From the NCBI RefSeq assembly GCF_013839425.1, contig NZ_JACDNP010000001.1, forward strand, positions 62,001 to 126,000: a DNA stretch of 64,000 nucleotides, in the 5' to 3' direction. Below the pieces are notes generated by a model that had not been told where the DNA came from, ran no database searches, and saw nothing but the letters and a program-made list of their open reading frames with translations. Positions 18,948 through 27,330 of this stretch are shown here, piece after piece. How positions within the stretch are numbered: the stretch's first letter is position 1; each line of letters begins with the position of its first letter. Both the position numbers and the translations under genes were made by a program. The DNA is from Halorhabdus salina. Lineage in GTDB: Archaea > Halobacteriota > Halobacteria > Halobacteriales > Haloarculaceae.

Positions 18948-19137
18948 AGATGGACCTCTTAACCGACTGCCGTAAGTCTTCGGCGCGGTTCGATCGGTCC
19001 ACTAACATTCTGACAACATATCCTAGCCGAATTCCGGTCGAAAAGAACCGAACAGGTGTGGTTCAAGGTTTCTCACCGGGCGGCACTGATAGTATGTCTT
19101 TATCGTGTTACTCAAGCATTCATATAGAGGAACGACA

Positions 19138-19779
19138 ATGAACACCACCGATACGCCGACCGAAATGCCGACGCCCACGCTCGACAGCCGTCTCCCGCGG
19201 ACCACGCTCGCCGGAACGTGCTTCCTGCTCCTCGCTGGCGGATTCATGACCGTCCTAATGCTCGCTGCCGCGATGGCGCCAAGCTACGACTTCGGCGGCG
19301 GGGCTATCAGCGATCTGGGCGTTATCGCCGAGACGGCACTGCTGTTCAACGTCGGACTGCTCGCCGTCGGCGTGTTGAACCTCCTCGGCGGCTGGCTCCT
19401 CTATCGTGCCCACGGTCGTCGCTGGCTGCTCGGACTCTATGCAGTGGCGACGATCGGCGCGATCGGTACGGGCCTGTTCCCGCTCGACACAGACCCACAC
19501 TCGCTGTTCGCCCTACTGGCGTTCCTCGGCTTCAACCTCGAAGCGATTGGGACGGCGCAAGTCCTGACCGGGCCGATGCGCATCGTCGCCATCGTCGCCG
19601 GCGTGCTCGGCCTGGCGTTCATCGTCGTTATGGTGATCGGCGACGCCGGCAATCCCGCCGTCTTCGGCCCGATTGGCCACGGCGGCGCGGAACGAATGAT
19701 CGTCTACCCGGTGATGCTCTGGGTCGTGGCCTTCGGCGGATACCTCTTGGGGACCGATGGGACGCCGACGATAGACTGA
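19138..19779 (+). CDS. DUF998-family membrane protein
   Basis: Integral membrane protein of 213 aa with about six helices. It matches the DUF998 pattern: an early AMAPSYDFGGGAISDLG motif after the first helix, a central GTGLFPLD motif with a short histidine-bearing loop, and AERMIVYPVMLWVVAFGGYL at the end. The family's function is unknown. An in-frame start 33 bases upstream (19105) is less likely than the ATG at 19138, after which the acidic tail and first helix are well spaced. Confidence 0.75.
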   Translation: MNTTDTPTEMPTPTLDSRLPRTTLAGTCFLLLAGGFMTVLMLAAAMAPSYDFGGGAISDLGVIAETALLFNVGLLAVGVLNLLGGWLLYRAHGRRWLLGLYAVATIGAIGTGLFPLDTDPHSLFALLAFLGFNLEAIGTAQVLTGPMRIVAIVAGVLGLAFIVVMVIGDAGNPAVFGPIGHGGAERMIVYPVMLWVVAFGGYLLGTDGTPTID

Positions 19780-19794
19780 TCGACCGGACGCTTG

Positions 19795-19950
19795 ATGTTT
19801 GCACCATGGTCGAAACTTCTTGGTGGCCTGGCCGCCGTTAGCGCATTCATCGTGGGGGCTGGCGGCCTCCGCCGACGTCGGCTGGGAGACGGACGACGGC
19901 GTCGTCCCGTACTGGCGGGGGACGATCGCCGAAATCGAATATCGAACGGG
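19795..19950 (+). pseudogene. possible frameshifted small membrane-protein gene
   Basis: The ATG at 19795 opens a convincing N-terminal helix (MFAPWSKLLGGLAAVSAF, then IVGAGGL) but the frame then turns Arg-rich. Another plus-strand frame from about 19874 continues with a haloarchaeal-looking tail (VGWETDDGVVPYWRGT, then IAEIEYRTG) ending at a TGA at 19948-19950. Together they resemble one gene of about 50 residues broken by a frameshift. It could also be chance. Confidence 0.3.
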
Positions 19951-20034
19951 ATGAACGGGTCGGCTGGCCATCTCGGGAGCCTAGTCCCCAGCGAAACCCA
20001 CGGAATTTAACCACTGGCGTGCGATCGGACGTCC

Positions 20035-21783
20035 ATGGCACAAGTCGATAGCGACGACGGTTCGGAGGTGGACGTTCCCTCGCCCGGATCCGGCCTGCCG
20101 TACTTCCTCGGCACGCGGGCGGCGATCCTGGCGATCGTGCTCGGGATACTCTACCTCGTGCGGCCGCTCGTTCACGGCGTCGTTTACGCCGCGCTGTTCT
20201 CGCCCTCTGGCATGGTCCTGATCGGCGGCGGCACAGTCACAGCGCTCGTGTTGTGGTTCACGCCACCGTCTCGGTTCCGAAGAGAGACCAGCGGGTCGGA
20301 CGGCCCGCAGATCAGTTTCGACAACGACGAGATCCAATTCAACGGGTCGCTTTCGGGCGGCGGAAGCGCCATGCGGAAGCTGACGGTGTTCGGGACCGTC
20401 ATCGGCGTCCTGTTCGTGCTCTCGATCCTCGTGAGTGTGCCGGCCGGGGCACTCGAACAGCGGACGATGGCCCAACAGACGATGGCCGACGCGACCGAGG
20501 TCGAGGAGTTCCCACAGGCCAACGCGAACAACCCGCGCGTCGTGCCGCGGGAAGTCTCTGACGTGACGACTCGCGGGTCGGTGTCCTACCGAACGCACCG
20601 TCTTGGAGCCAGCGACATCGCCAGACAGGAAGACGGCTCGCTGGCCTGGTCGTATCCCATCGAGCCCGACGGGGCCCGGAACATGCTCTTTGAGAACCAG
20701 CGTGGCGTCCTCGTCGCCAACATGACGTCGATGGACGCCCAGCAGATCACCGTCTACGAGGAAGACTTCACGCACGGCGAGGGTATGTGGCTCCACCGCT
20801 CGGCGCAGTGGAACGCCAAACTCGGCGGGTACCTCTCGCAGTACAACGACGAGGCTGTCGAGTTCAGCCACGACGGCACGCCGTACCTCTACTATCCAAA
20901 GACCGGCCACGAGTGGCACCTGCTCCCGTTCCCGCACACAACGCCGAAATGGAACGGCGGGGCCCTGGTCCATCCCGACGGCACCATCGAGCATCTCACG
21001 CCCGAAGAGGCACAGGCAAGCGAGATTCTCGACGGCCAGCGTCTCTATCCGATGACGTTGACCCGGGCGGAGATGTCCTCGCTGGGCTACCGTGAGGGAA
21101 TCATCAACCAGATGCCGGTAATCGGGACGCACGAGGGACAGGTCGAGGTCGCACACCTGCCCGAGGGGGCGAACAACGACCAGCCGTTCGTCATCGACCT
21201 CGAAGGCGAGCAGCTGTCCTACGTGACGGCAATGGAGCCATACGGCGAGGACACGCGTGGACTCGACGAGGTCTGGTTTGCCAACGCCGACACCGGCGAG
21301 TACACCTACTTCGGCACTGGTGACGAGACACTGACCGGCCCCGAACGGGCGATGGGGATCGCCAAGTCTGAAGACTCCCAGACTGGCTGGGGTGAGAACT
21401 TCGTCGTTACCGAACCGGTTCCGGTGACCGTCGACGGCGATCTCTGGTGGCACATCAAGGTCGCACCGGTCGACTCCACCGACGTGACACGGAACGTCTT
21501 CGTCAACGCCGACTCCGGTACCGCGATCGAACTCAGCGACGATACGGCGATTCGGGAATTCATCCGGGGCGACATCGACGAGAGCGAGATCGATACCGGC
21601 GAGAACGGCACCGATGTCGAACCTGCGCCCGACGAAGAGAACGTCCTCTATTACGTGCTCATCACCGACGAGAACGGGGAAGTCGTCGAACGGATCCCCG
21701 TCCAGGCGGGCCAGAGTACCCAGATCGTCGATCCCGACGATCCGCAGGCCGACAACGAGACGGACGCCTCGGCGTCCGGCTGA
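20035..21783 (+). CDS. unrecognised membrane protein with large extracytoplasmic domain
   Basis: Protein of 582 aa that I do not recognise. After an acidic N-terminus come two hydrophobic helices (residues about 25-70), a short loop, a third helix near 117-140, then about 440 residues of mixed alpha/beta sequence. The soluble part contains repeated strand motifs that end in DLEGEQLSYV, FANADTGEYTYFG and FVNADSGTAIEL, somewhat like PepSY-type repeats, followed by an acidic, Asp/Glu-rich C-terminal tail. Start ATG 20035 is clear. A 52-aa membrane peptide gene follows after 96 bases on the same strand. A cell-surface or envelope role is plausible but not shown. Confidence 0.75.
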   Translation: MAQVDSDDGSEVDVPSPGSGLPYFLGTRAAILAIVLGILYLVRPLVHGVVYAALFSPSGMVLIGGGTVTALVLWFTPPSRFRRETSGSDGPQISFDNDEIQFNGSLSGGGSAMRKLTVFGTVIGVLFVLSILVSVPAGALEQRTMAQQTMADATEVEEFPQANANNPRVVPREVSDVTTRGSVSYRTHRLGASDIARQEDGSLAWSYPIEPDGARNMLFENQRGVLVANMTSMDAQQITVYEEDFTHGEGMWLHRSAQWNAKLGGYLSQYNDEAVEFSHDGTPYLYYPKTGHEWHLLPFPHTTPKWNGGALVHPDGTIEHLTPEEAQASEILDGQRLYPMTLTRAEMSSLGYREGIINQMPVIGTHEGQVEVAHLPEGANNDQPFVIDLEGEQLSYVTAMEPYGEDTRGLDEVWFANADTGEYTYFGTGDETLTGPERAMGIAKSEDSQTGWGENFVVTEPVPVTVDGDLWWHIKVAPVDSTDVTRNVFVNADSGTAIELSDDTAIREFIRGDIDESEIDTGENGTDVEPAPDEENVLYYVLITDENGEVVERIPVQAGQSTQIVDPDDPQADNETDASASG

Positions 21784-21879
21784 CGGCGAAAGACGGGGAC
21801 AGAACGGGTCTTCTATCGGTGTGTTGCAACCACCGAATTCGAGCGAAAGACACTCGCCATTGCGCGTCCATCAGCTACC

Positions 21880-22038
21880 ATGGTCCTGCAGTTCATCATC
21901 CCCGCTGTGTTGGTATTCGCGTTCATCATGGTGTCAGCCTACGCCGGCGCGCTCCGGGCGCTGGAGGTGTACTTCGATCCGGAGGCCGACAGCATTTTCC
22001 TCTCTGACGATGCCGAGCCGCCGGAGGTTCGGCGGTAG
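21880..22038 (+). CDS. 52-aa single-helix membrane peptide
   Basis: A short frame from ATG 21880 to TAG 22036-22038. The peptide starts with one strongly hydrophobic helix (VLQFIIPAVLVFAFIMVSAY), then a short charged stretch (LRALEVYFDPEADSIF) and an acidic-to-basic tail. Third codon positions are G/C rich, as in neighbouring genes. It follows the 582-aa membrane protein on the same strand and may be its small partner. No family is recognised. Confidence 0.6.
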   Translation: MVLQFIIPAVLVFAFIMVSAYAGALRALEVYFDPEADSIFLSDDAEPPEVRR

Positions 22039-22080
22039 GCCCTCATTCGGCGACAGCAATGACCACTGACCGGGAGGCTC

Positions 22081-22638
22081 TCACTCCGCGTCGGCCGGCG
22101 TATCGAAGTCGTGGAAGTGCTCGCCCTTCTCCTTTGAGAGGATATTCAGTGCGGCGGCGGCACCGTCACCGGCCGCGATGACGGCCTGCCACTCCTCGGC
22201 GCGAACCATCGCACCCGTCGCGTAGGCGTCGGCGACGCTGGTCTCCATCTCGACGCCGACGTCGACGATCTCCTCGTCGGTGGCCTCACAGCCGAGATCC
22301 TCGGCCAGCGAACGATCCGCACCGGTCGCCAGCACGACGTAATCAGCCTCGTACTCGCCCTCGTCGGTTTCGACAGTGAATCCGTCGTCCGTCTCCACGA
22401 CGGCCGTCACCGCCTCGCCCTGGTTGCGTTCGACACCGAAGGCCTCGACTTGCTCACGGGAGACGTCCATGAATTCACTGCCATCCATCGATTCGATACC
22501 CAGATAGTTGAACAGGTGGGCCTTGTGCATCCAGGTCTCGTCTGTGTCGAAGACGAGCGTCTCCAGATCGTTCTTCGCGGTAAACAGTGCAGCACTCAGG
22601 CCGGCTGGACCGCCGCCGACGACAATAACGTCTGCCAT
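22081..22638 (-). CDS. short FAD-dependent oxidoreductase (thioredoxin-reductase-like, no CxxC)
   Basis: Protein of 185 aa beginning at ATG 22638 with the dinucleotide-binding motif VVGGGPAGLSAAL. A later VLATGADRS and the C-terminal ATGAMVRAEEWQAVIAAGDGA match the FAD-binding parts of the thioredoxin reductase family. The NADPH domain and the CxxC redox pair of true thioredoxin reductases are missing, and the only cysteine is in GCEAT. It is therefore a stand-alone FAD-domain protein whose electron acceptor is unknown. The longer frame upstream (to 23178) is antisense to the next gene and is rejected. Confidence 0.8.
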   Translation of the reverse strand: MADVIVVGGGPAGLSAALFTAKNDLETLVFDTDETWMHKAHLFNYLGIESMDGSEFMDVSREQVEAFGVERNQGEAVTAVVETDDGFTVETDEGEYEADYVVLATGADRSLAEDLGCEATDEEIVDVGVEMETSVADAYATGAMVRAEEWQAVIAAGDGAAAALNILSKEKGEHFHDFDTPADAE

Positions 22639-22762
22639 GTCTACACGTACGAGTGGATCCGGGAAAAGCATTGGTACGCCAGCCAGCGACGCCTGTGTAG
22701 GGAGCCGTGACAACAGCCCAGTCCCACCACCGTTAAGCGATGGCCGAACGGAGAGATGACTA

Positions 22763-23380
22763 ATGACCGACGCTGATCCACCAACTGGACCGGCCGATGG
22801 GGGGGCAGAGGCCCAGTCTGGGAGGAGCGACGCCGAAAACCAAGAACGGTCGCAACCAGATGGCACCGACGAGCGAGACAATGACCCACCCGTCGATCGG
22901 GCAGCGCTCCGGACCGATGTCCGGACAATCGAAGCACGGGTGCGCTGGAAGTGGCTGCTGAGTGCCCTCTTCGCCGCCGCCGTCGCTGGCGTCGTGATCG
23001 GGGCCCTCAGCGTCTTCGCCCTCGAGTGGGGGCCGCTACCGGGAGTCGGTGCCTTCCTCGTCGTCGCACTGCTTGGCGGGCTCCACGTCGTCTTGTTGTA
23101 TCGGTCCTGGGAGTACCAGGTCCGGGAGGACGCACTATATCTCCAGCGCGGCGTGATCACGCACGTCACGAGCGCCATCCCCTTCGTCCGGGTTCAACAT
23201 ATCGATACGAGCCGTGGCCCGATCGAACGCGCCCTCTCACTGTCCTCGCTGGTCGTCTACACCGCTGGCTCGCGCGGTGCCGACGTGACGATTCCCGGGT
23301 TGACGCCGGCCGAGGCCGAGGAACTGCAGGATCGGCTCAAAGTACTCGCAAAGGACACCGCAGACGAGGACGCCGTCTGA
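22763..23380 (+). CDS. PH-domain (bPH2/DUF304) membrane protein, YdbS-like
   Basis: Protein of 205 aa. An acidic, disordered N-terminal tail of about 65 residues is followed by two hydrophobic helices and a bacterial PH domain type 2. The PH part contains YLQRGVITHVTSAIPFVRVQ and the family hallmark region HIDTSRGPIERALSLSSLVV. It is the first gene of a pair: the second, larger PH-domain protein starts two bases after its stop. Such YdbS/YdbT pairs exist in Bacillus, where they affect resistance to membrane-active peptides; in archaea no role is established. Confidence 0.85.
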   Translation: MTDADPPTGPADGGAEAQSGRSDAENQERSQPDGTDERDNDPPVDRAALRTDVRTIEARVRWKWLLSALFAAAVAGVVIGALSVFALEWGPLPGVGAFLVVALLGGLHVVLLYRSWEYQVREDALYLQRGVITHVTSAIPFVRVQHIDTSRGPIERALSLSSLVVYTAGSRGADVTIPGLTPAEAEELQDRLKVLAKDTADEDAV

Positions 23381-23382
23381 CC

Positions 23383-24882
23383 ATGCGACTCGATCCGCTC
23401 TCGATCCCCTACCGAATCGCCGAGAACAGCGTCCGGATCGGCGGCGCGATCGTCCTCGCCGGGGTGGCCGGGTCCGGCGGCTCCGGTGGCAGCTTCCTCC
23501 AGGGGGCGCTTATCTTCGTCGGGATCGCGGCCGTCGGTGTCGCGCTGGTCGCCGGCTGGGAAGTGGCCTACCACCGGCGCTTCCGCTATGATCTCACCGA
23601 AGACACCTTCGACATTCACTCCGGGGTACTCTCACGACGCGACCGGGAGATCCCCTACCACCGCATCCAGAACGTCGACCTCCGCCAGAACGTAATCCAG
23701 CGCGTCCTCGGGATCGCCGAAGTCCGACTGGAAACGGCCGGTGGCGGCCAGACAGAAGCCCAGTTGCAGTACGTCAACCGGAAGGAAGCGAGCCGGCTCC
23801 AGGAGGAAGTGGCACGACGCAAGCGCGACGACAGCGAGGACACCGAGAGCGAACAGCAGCCACCAGCGGGTGCGACCGGGGAGACGCTGTTCGCGATCAC
23901 CCCCCGGGAACTCGGGATTCTCGGAATCGTCTCGATGGATCTGCGACTCGTCCCGCTGTTGCTCGGGGCACTGTCGGTTTTCGGGCCGTCGATGATCACG
24001 GAGGTCGTCCCCGACACGGACCAGCTGTTCCTCATCGGCCCGCTCGTCGGGATCGGTGCAATCGTCGCAACGGCTGTGCTGAGTGGGATCATCTCGGTGT
24101 TGCGCTACTACGACTTCCAGTTACATCGCCGAGGCGAGGAGTACCGCTACGAACGCGGCCTCCTCCAGCGGTTCAGCGGGTCGATTCCCATCGAGAAAGT
24201 CCAGACGCTGTCGATCCGAGAAAACGTCCTCGCACGCTGGCTCGGGTACGCCAGCCTGACCATCGAGACCGCCGGTTACTCGCCGGGACAGGGAAGCGGC
24301 GCACGGTCACAGGCAGCGATCCCGATCGCCGACCGCGACCGGGTGCTCGAACTCGCCCGATCGATCGAACCGATCGAGACGTTCACGTTCGAACGGCCGC
24401 CCAAACGGGCACGCCAGCGATACGCAGCCCGGTACCTGATCGTCGTCGGCGTGCTGATCGCGGGGGCGTACGCGACGACGCTGCACCCGGATGTGTCGTG
24501 GCCGTGGTACCTGACGGCACTGCTGGTCGGGATGGTCCCGGTGGCCGCCCATCTCAAGTGGCGCCACCGCGGGTACTACCTCGGCGAGGAGTACGTCATC
24601 ACACGCAACGGCTTCTGGAGCCAGCGGATCACGATCGTCCCCGCCTATCGCGTCCAGACGGTCGTCAGTTCCCGGACGATCTTCCAGCGGCGTCGCCGAC
24701 TGGCGTCGGTCGTCATCGACACCGCGGGGTCGAGTAGCCTGAGCGGTGACGACGCCGTCGCCGCGGACATCGACGACGAGACTGCCGAGGCGCTCCGGGA
24801 GGACGTTGCTGACCGACTGCAAGCCGCCCTCACGTCCCGTCGCCGGCCTGGAGACGGACACCCCGATTCCCAGCCAGCCTGA
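23383..24882 (+). CDS. multi-PH-domain (bPH2/DUF304) membrane protein, YdbT-like
   Basis: Protein of 499 aa with three repeats of the arrangement helix pair plus PH domain. Repeat cores are PYHRIQNVDLRQNVIQRVLG (about residues 88-107), PIEKVQTLSIRENVLARWLG and VPAYRVQTVVSSRTIFQRRR. An acidic, hydrophilic linker lies between repeats one and two. Start is ATG 23383, two bases after the YdbS-like gene, so the two are translated together and probably form a membrane complex. Longer upstream frames overlap the YdbS-like gene and were rejected. Confidence 0.87.
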   Translation: MRLDPLSIPYRIAENSVRIGGAIVLAGVAGSGGSGGSFLQGALIFVGIAAVGVALVAGWEVAYHRRFRYDLTEDTFDIHSGVLSRRDREIPYHRIQNVDLRQNVIQRVLGIAEVRLETAGGGQTEAQLQYVNRKEASRLQEEVARRKRDDSEDTESEQQPPAGATGETLFAITPRELGILGIVSMDLRLVPLLLGALSVFGPSMITEVVPDTDQLFLIGPLVGIGAIVATAVLSGIISVLRYYDFQLHRRGEEYRYERGLLQRFSGSIPIEKVQTLSIRENVLARWLGYASLTIETAGYSPGQGSGARSQAAIPIADRDRVLELARSIEPIETFTFERPPKRARQRYAARYLIVVGVLIAGAYATTLHPDVSWPWYLTALLVGMVPVAAHLKWRHRGYYLGEEYVITRNGFWSQRITIVPAYRVQTVVSSRTIFQRRRRLASVVIDTAGSSSLSGDDAVAADIDDETAEALREDVADRLQAALTSRRRPGDGHPDSQPA

Positions 24883-25024
24883 CTGGATCGCTCTCGCTGA
24901 GTGTGGACGAGCGTGTCGACCAAACACCTAAGGGCATCGCCACGCCCACCGGAGGTATGCACTGTCCGATGGAGTGTCGACGGACGAGATCGCGTGGTCA
25001 GCAGTTTCGTCGGAGCGAGTTTCC

Positions 25025-25031
25025 GGAGGTG
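25025..25031 (+). promoter_or_regulatory. ribosome binding site deciding the ABC ATPase start
   Basis: GGAGGTG ends 8 bases before the GTG at 25040. It is one of the few strong Shine-Dalgarno sequences in this window and selects the GTG over the ATG at 24974, whose first 22 codons lack family similarity. Confidence 0.65.
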
Positions 25032-25039
25032 TACTGATC

Positions 25040-25837
25040 GTGCCGGCGATCGAAACCGATGGCCTCACCAAGCGCTACGGCGACTTGACGGCACTGTCTG
25101 ATCTCTCGCTGTCCGTCGAGCGTGGCTCGCTGTTCGGGCTGCTCGGCCCGAACGGGTCGGGCAAAACCACGACGATTGGCCTGTTGACGGGCCAGCGAGA
25201 ACCAGATGCCGGCAGCGCGCGCGTCCTGGGGATCGATCCCGTGACGAATCCGCTGGAAGTGCGTGGGGCCGTCGGCATCCTCCCCGAGCGGGAGGACCCG
25301 CCGAGTTTCCTGACGCCACGGGAATACCTCCGGTTCGTCGGTGACGTTCGTGACTTAGACGATATCGACGACCGGATCGGGGAGTGGGCCGAGCGACTGG
25401 AGTTCACAGCGGCGCTGGATACTGTCGCAGCTGACCTCTCGGAGGGCCAACGCCAGCGCGTGATGCTCGCCCAGGCGTTCGTCCACGACCCCGAGTTGGT
25501 GTTCATCGACGAGCCGCTGGTCAACCTGGATCCGATCCTCCAGGAGCGAGTCAAAGAAGAACTGCGCGCGTATCGGGCGGCCGGCAACACGGTCTTTCTC
25601 TCGACGCACTTCGTTGACGTCGCGGCCGACCTCTGTGACCGAGTCGGGATTCTCGACGGCGGGCAGCTTCGATCGACACGGGACGCGACGGATCTCAGTA
25701 ACGACGCCCTCCTGGACTACTTCGTCGAAACGGTCGACAGCGGCGAGGTCGCGACGGTACGTGGGTCGACTGGATCGGCCGTCGGAACCGACGGACGCCC
25801 CGAAGACGGTAGCCAAGCGGAGGCCACAGACTCGTGA
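25040..25837 (+). CDS. ABC transporter ATP-binding protein (exporter type)
   Basis: Cytoplasmic ATPase of 265 aa from a GTG start chosen on its Shine-Dalgarno sequence. Motifs: Walker A GPNGSGKTT (residues 36-44), signature LSEGQRQRVMLAQAF (a mild variant of LSGGQ), Walker B LVFIDEPLVNLD and switch STHFVDVA. It has the length and layout of ABC-2/CcmA-type exporter ATPases, with a variable acidic tail after residue 230. Its stop overlaps the start of the permease gene (GTGA), so the two form one transporter of unknown substrate. Confidence 0.9.
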   Translation: MPAIETDGLTKRYGDLTALSDLSLSVERGSLFGLLGPNGSGKTTTIGLLTGQREPDAGSARVLGIDPVTNPLEVRGAVGILPEREDPPSFLTPREYLRFVGDVRDLDDIDDRIGEWAERLEFTAALDTVAADLSEGQRQRVMLAQAFVHDPELVFIDEPLVNLDPILQERVKEELRAYRAAGNTVFLSTHFVDVAADLCDRVGILDGGQLRSTRDATDLSNDALLDYFVETVDSGEVATVRGSTGSAVGTDGRPEDGSQAEATDS

Positions 25838-27213
25838 GTCTCCTCTCCGAGATGATCCGCGAGGAGTGGCGATTGCACACCCAGCTGTTTGGCGGTCGCC
25901 GGTTCGGCGCGTTCCCGCTCGCGGTGTTCGGCCTCGCTGCCGTCGGGCTCCCCTTGCTCTCCGATCTCGGCGTGGGTCGGGGGACAGTCGTCGGTGGCCT
26001 GCACGTCCTCGTGGCGTTTCTGGGGTTGCAAGTCGGAACCATCGGGTTAGTCGGTCGGGACGCGATGCGGGCGGTGCTCGGCGAGATGACGTTGCTGGTC
26101 AGTAGTTACCGGACACTCCCGATTTCCTGGCGACGACTACTGGCGACGTTCGTCCTGAAGGACTTGCTGTACTACACGGGGCTTATCCTGGGGCCGCTGG
26201 CGATCGCCGACGCCGTTCGAGCGATTGTCGTCGGCACAGCTCTGAGTGATGTCCTCCTGCTGTGGGTGACCCTGGCTGGAGCATTCACGCTGGGCGTCAC
26301 GGTGAGTCTAGCTATGGTCGCTGTCGGCACACGGAGTCGCCTCGCGTTGCTGGCCGTGATTGGTCTGTTCGCCGTCGGGGTCTTCGGCACTGACTTCGAT
26401 TTCCTGGCATATACGCCGGCCGCCTTCTACGGAGCGCCGTCGCTCCTGAGCGGCATACGTGTGGCGGCCCCGCTCGTCGTGAGTGGCGTCGTCGCGTTCG
26501 CGCTGTTCGAACCGATTGAGACCGGACGGCGACCCGCCACCTGGGTCCCAGCCCTGCCGGTCGGCCACGGCGTCGCGGGCCGGACACTCAGAGAAGTCGC
26601 TCGCTCGGGCGGGTCCGTCTGGAAAGTCCTGTTCTCGCTTTCTGTCTTCGGGGCAGTGACGGGCTGGTTGCTGGTCGTCGTCGCCGACGCCGCGGGGCTC
26701 GAAATCGCCCACGGCATCGCCTTTGGCACGCTGCTCGGACTCGGAACGTTCACGACCTACGCCTGGGTGACGCAGTTCGACATGCCTGGCGAGTACCATC
26801 GCTACCCACTCGCCCCCACGCGACTGTTGCGTGGCAAGTTACTGGCGTTTCTCGCTCTGGCGGTTCCGAGTGGACTGATCGTTCTCGGGGCAGCTGCCCT
26901 GTGGTTCCCGGCCCAAGACCTGTTGATCGGCGTCCTCATCTTGCCAGCAGTCGCGGTGTACGTCTTTGGCGTCTCGGCACTGCTCGCGGGGTTGTCGCCG
27001 ACTGCCCTGCTGTTCGATGTGGCCCGATTTGCCCTCTTTGGCGCGGCGACGGCGGCGGTTGCGGTCCCGCTCGTGGTTCTGTCACTTGTGGCCGGTCGGT
27101 ATCCGGGGATTGCACCACCACTGGCGATCGGCATCGCCGCACTGGCGGGCGTCGTCGGCGTCGTGATTGCGGATCGGGCCGGGCCGCGCTGGCTAACCCG
27201 AACGCGAGGATAG
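25834..27213 (+). CDS. ABC transporter permease, multi-spanning
   Basis: Membrane protein of 459 aa with roughly twelve hydrophobic segments, starting from a GTG that overlaps the ATPase stop codon by four bases. The N-terminal amphipathic stretch (LLSEMIREEWRLHTQLFGG) is typical of ABC-2-like permeases. Two similar six-helix halves are suggested by the repeated pattern of an EWR-like or EVARSG segment before each bundle. Substrate is unknown; candidates for such haloarchaeal pairs include lipids, peptides or drugs. Confidence 0.82.
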   Translation: MSLLSEMIREEWRLHTQLFGGRRFGAFPLAVFGLAAVGLPLLSDLGVGRGTVVGGLHVLVAFLGLQVGTIGLVGRDAMRAVLGEMTLLVSSYRTLPISWRRLLATFVLKDLLYYTGLILGPLAIADAVRAIVVGTALSDVLLLWVTLAGAFTLGVTVSLAMVAVGTRSRLALLAVIGLFAVGVFGTDFDFLAYTPAAFYGAPSLLSGIRVAAPLVVSGVVAFALFEPIETGRRPATWVPALPVGHGVAGRTLREVARSGGSVWKVLFSLSVFGAVTGWLLVVVADAAGLEIAHGIAFGTLLGLGTFTTYAWVTQFDMPGEYHRYPLAPTRLLRGKLLAFLALAVPSGLIVLGAAALWFPAQDLLIGVLILPAVAVYVFGVSALLAGLSPTALLFDVARFALFGAATAAVAVPLVVLSLVAGRYPGIAPPLAIGIAALAGVVGVVIADRAGPRWLTRTRG

Positions 27214-27330
27214 ATCGACCCGCAAGTGACCCTACAGGAAAGAGAACTACTTTCTATTGGGAACCGAAATACTCCGATGACTCGGTGGGCGCCGGGAGGC
27301 CGGGGCTAGACCGGAGAGGACCTGACAACG

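Noticed and set aside
19981-21453. 490-codon minus-strand frame opposite the large membrane-protein gene
   Set aside because: It is antisense to a gene with signal-like helices and good codon bias; its translation is rich in Arg, Val and His with no family motifs. Long antisense frames are common in G+C-rich third-position genomes.
22639-23178. N-terminal extension of the FAD oxidoreductase
   Set aside because: This part is Ser/Arg rich and antisense to the first PH-domain gene; the family begins at the VVGGGPAGLS motif.
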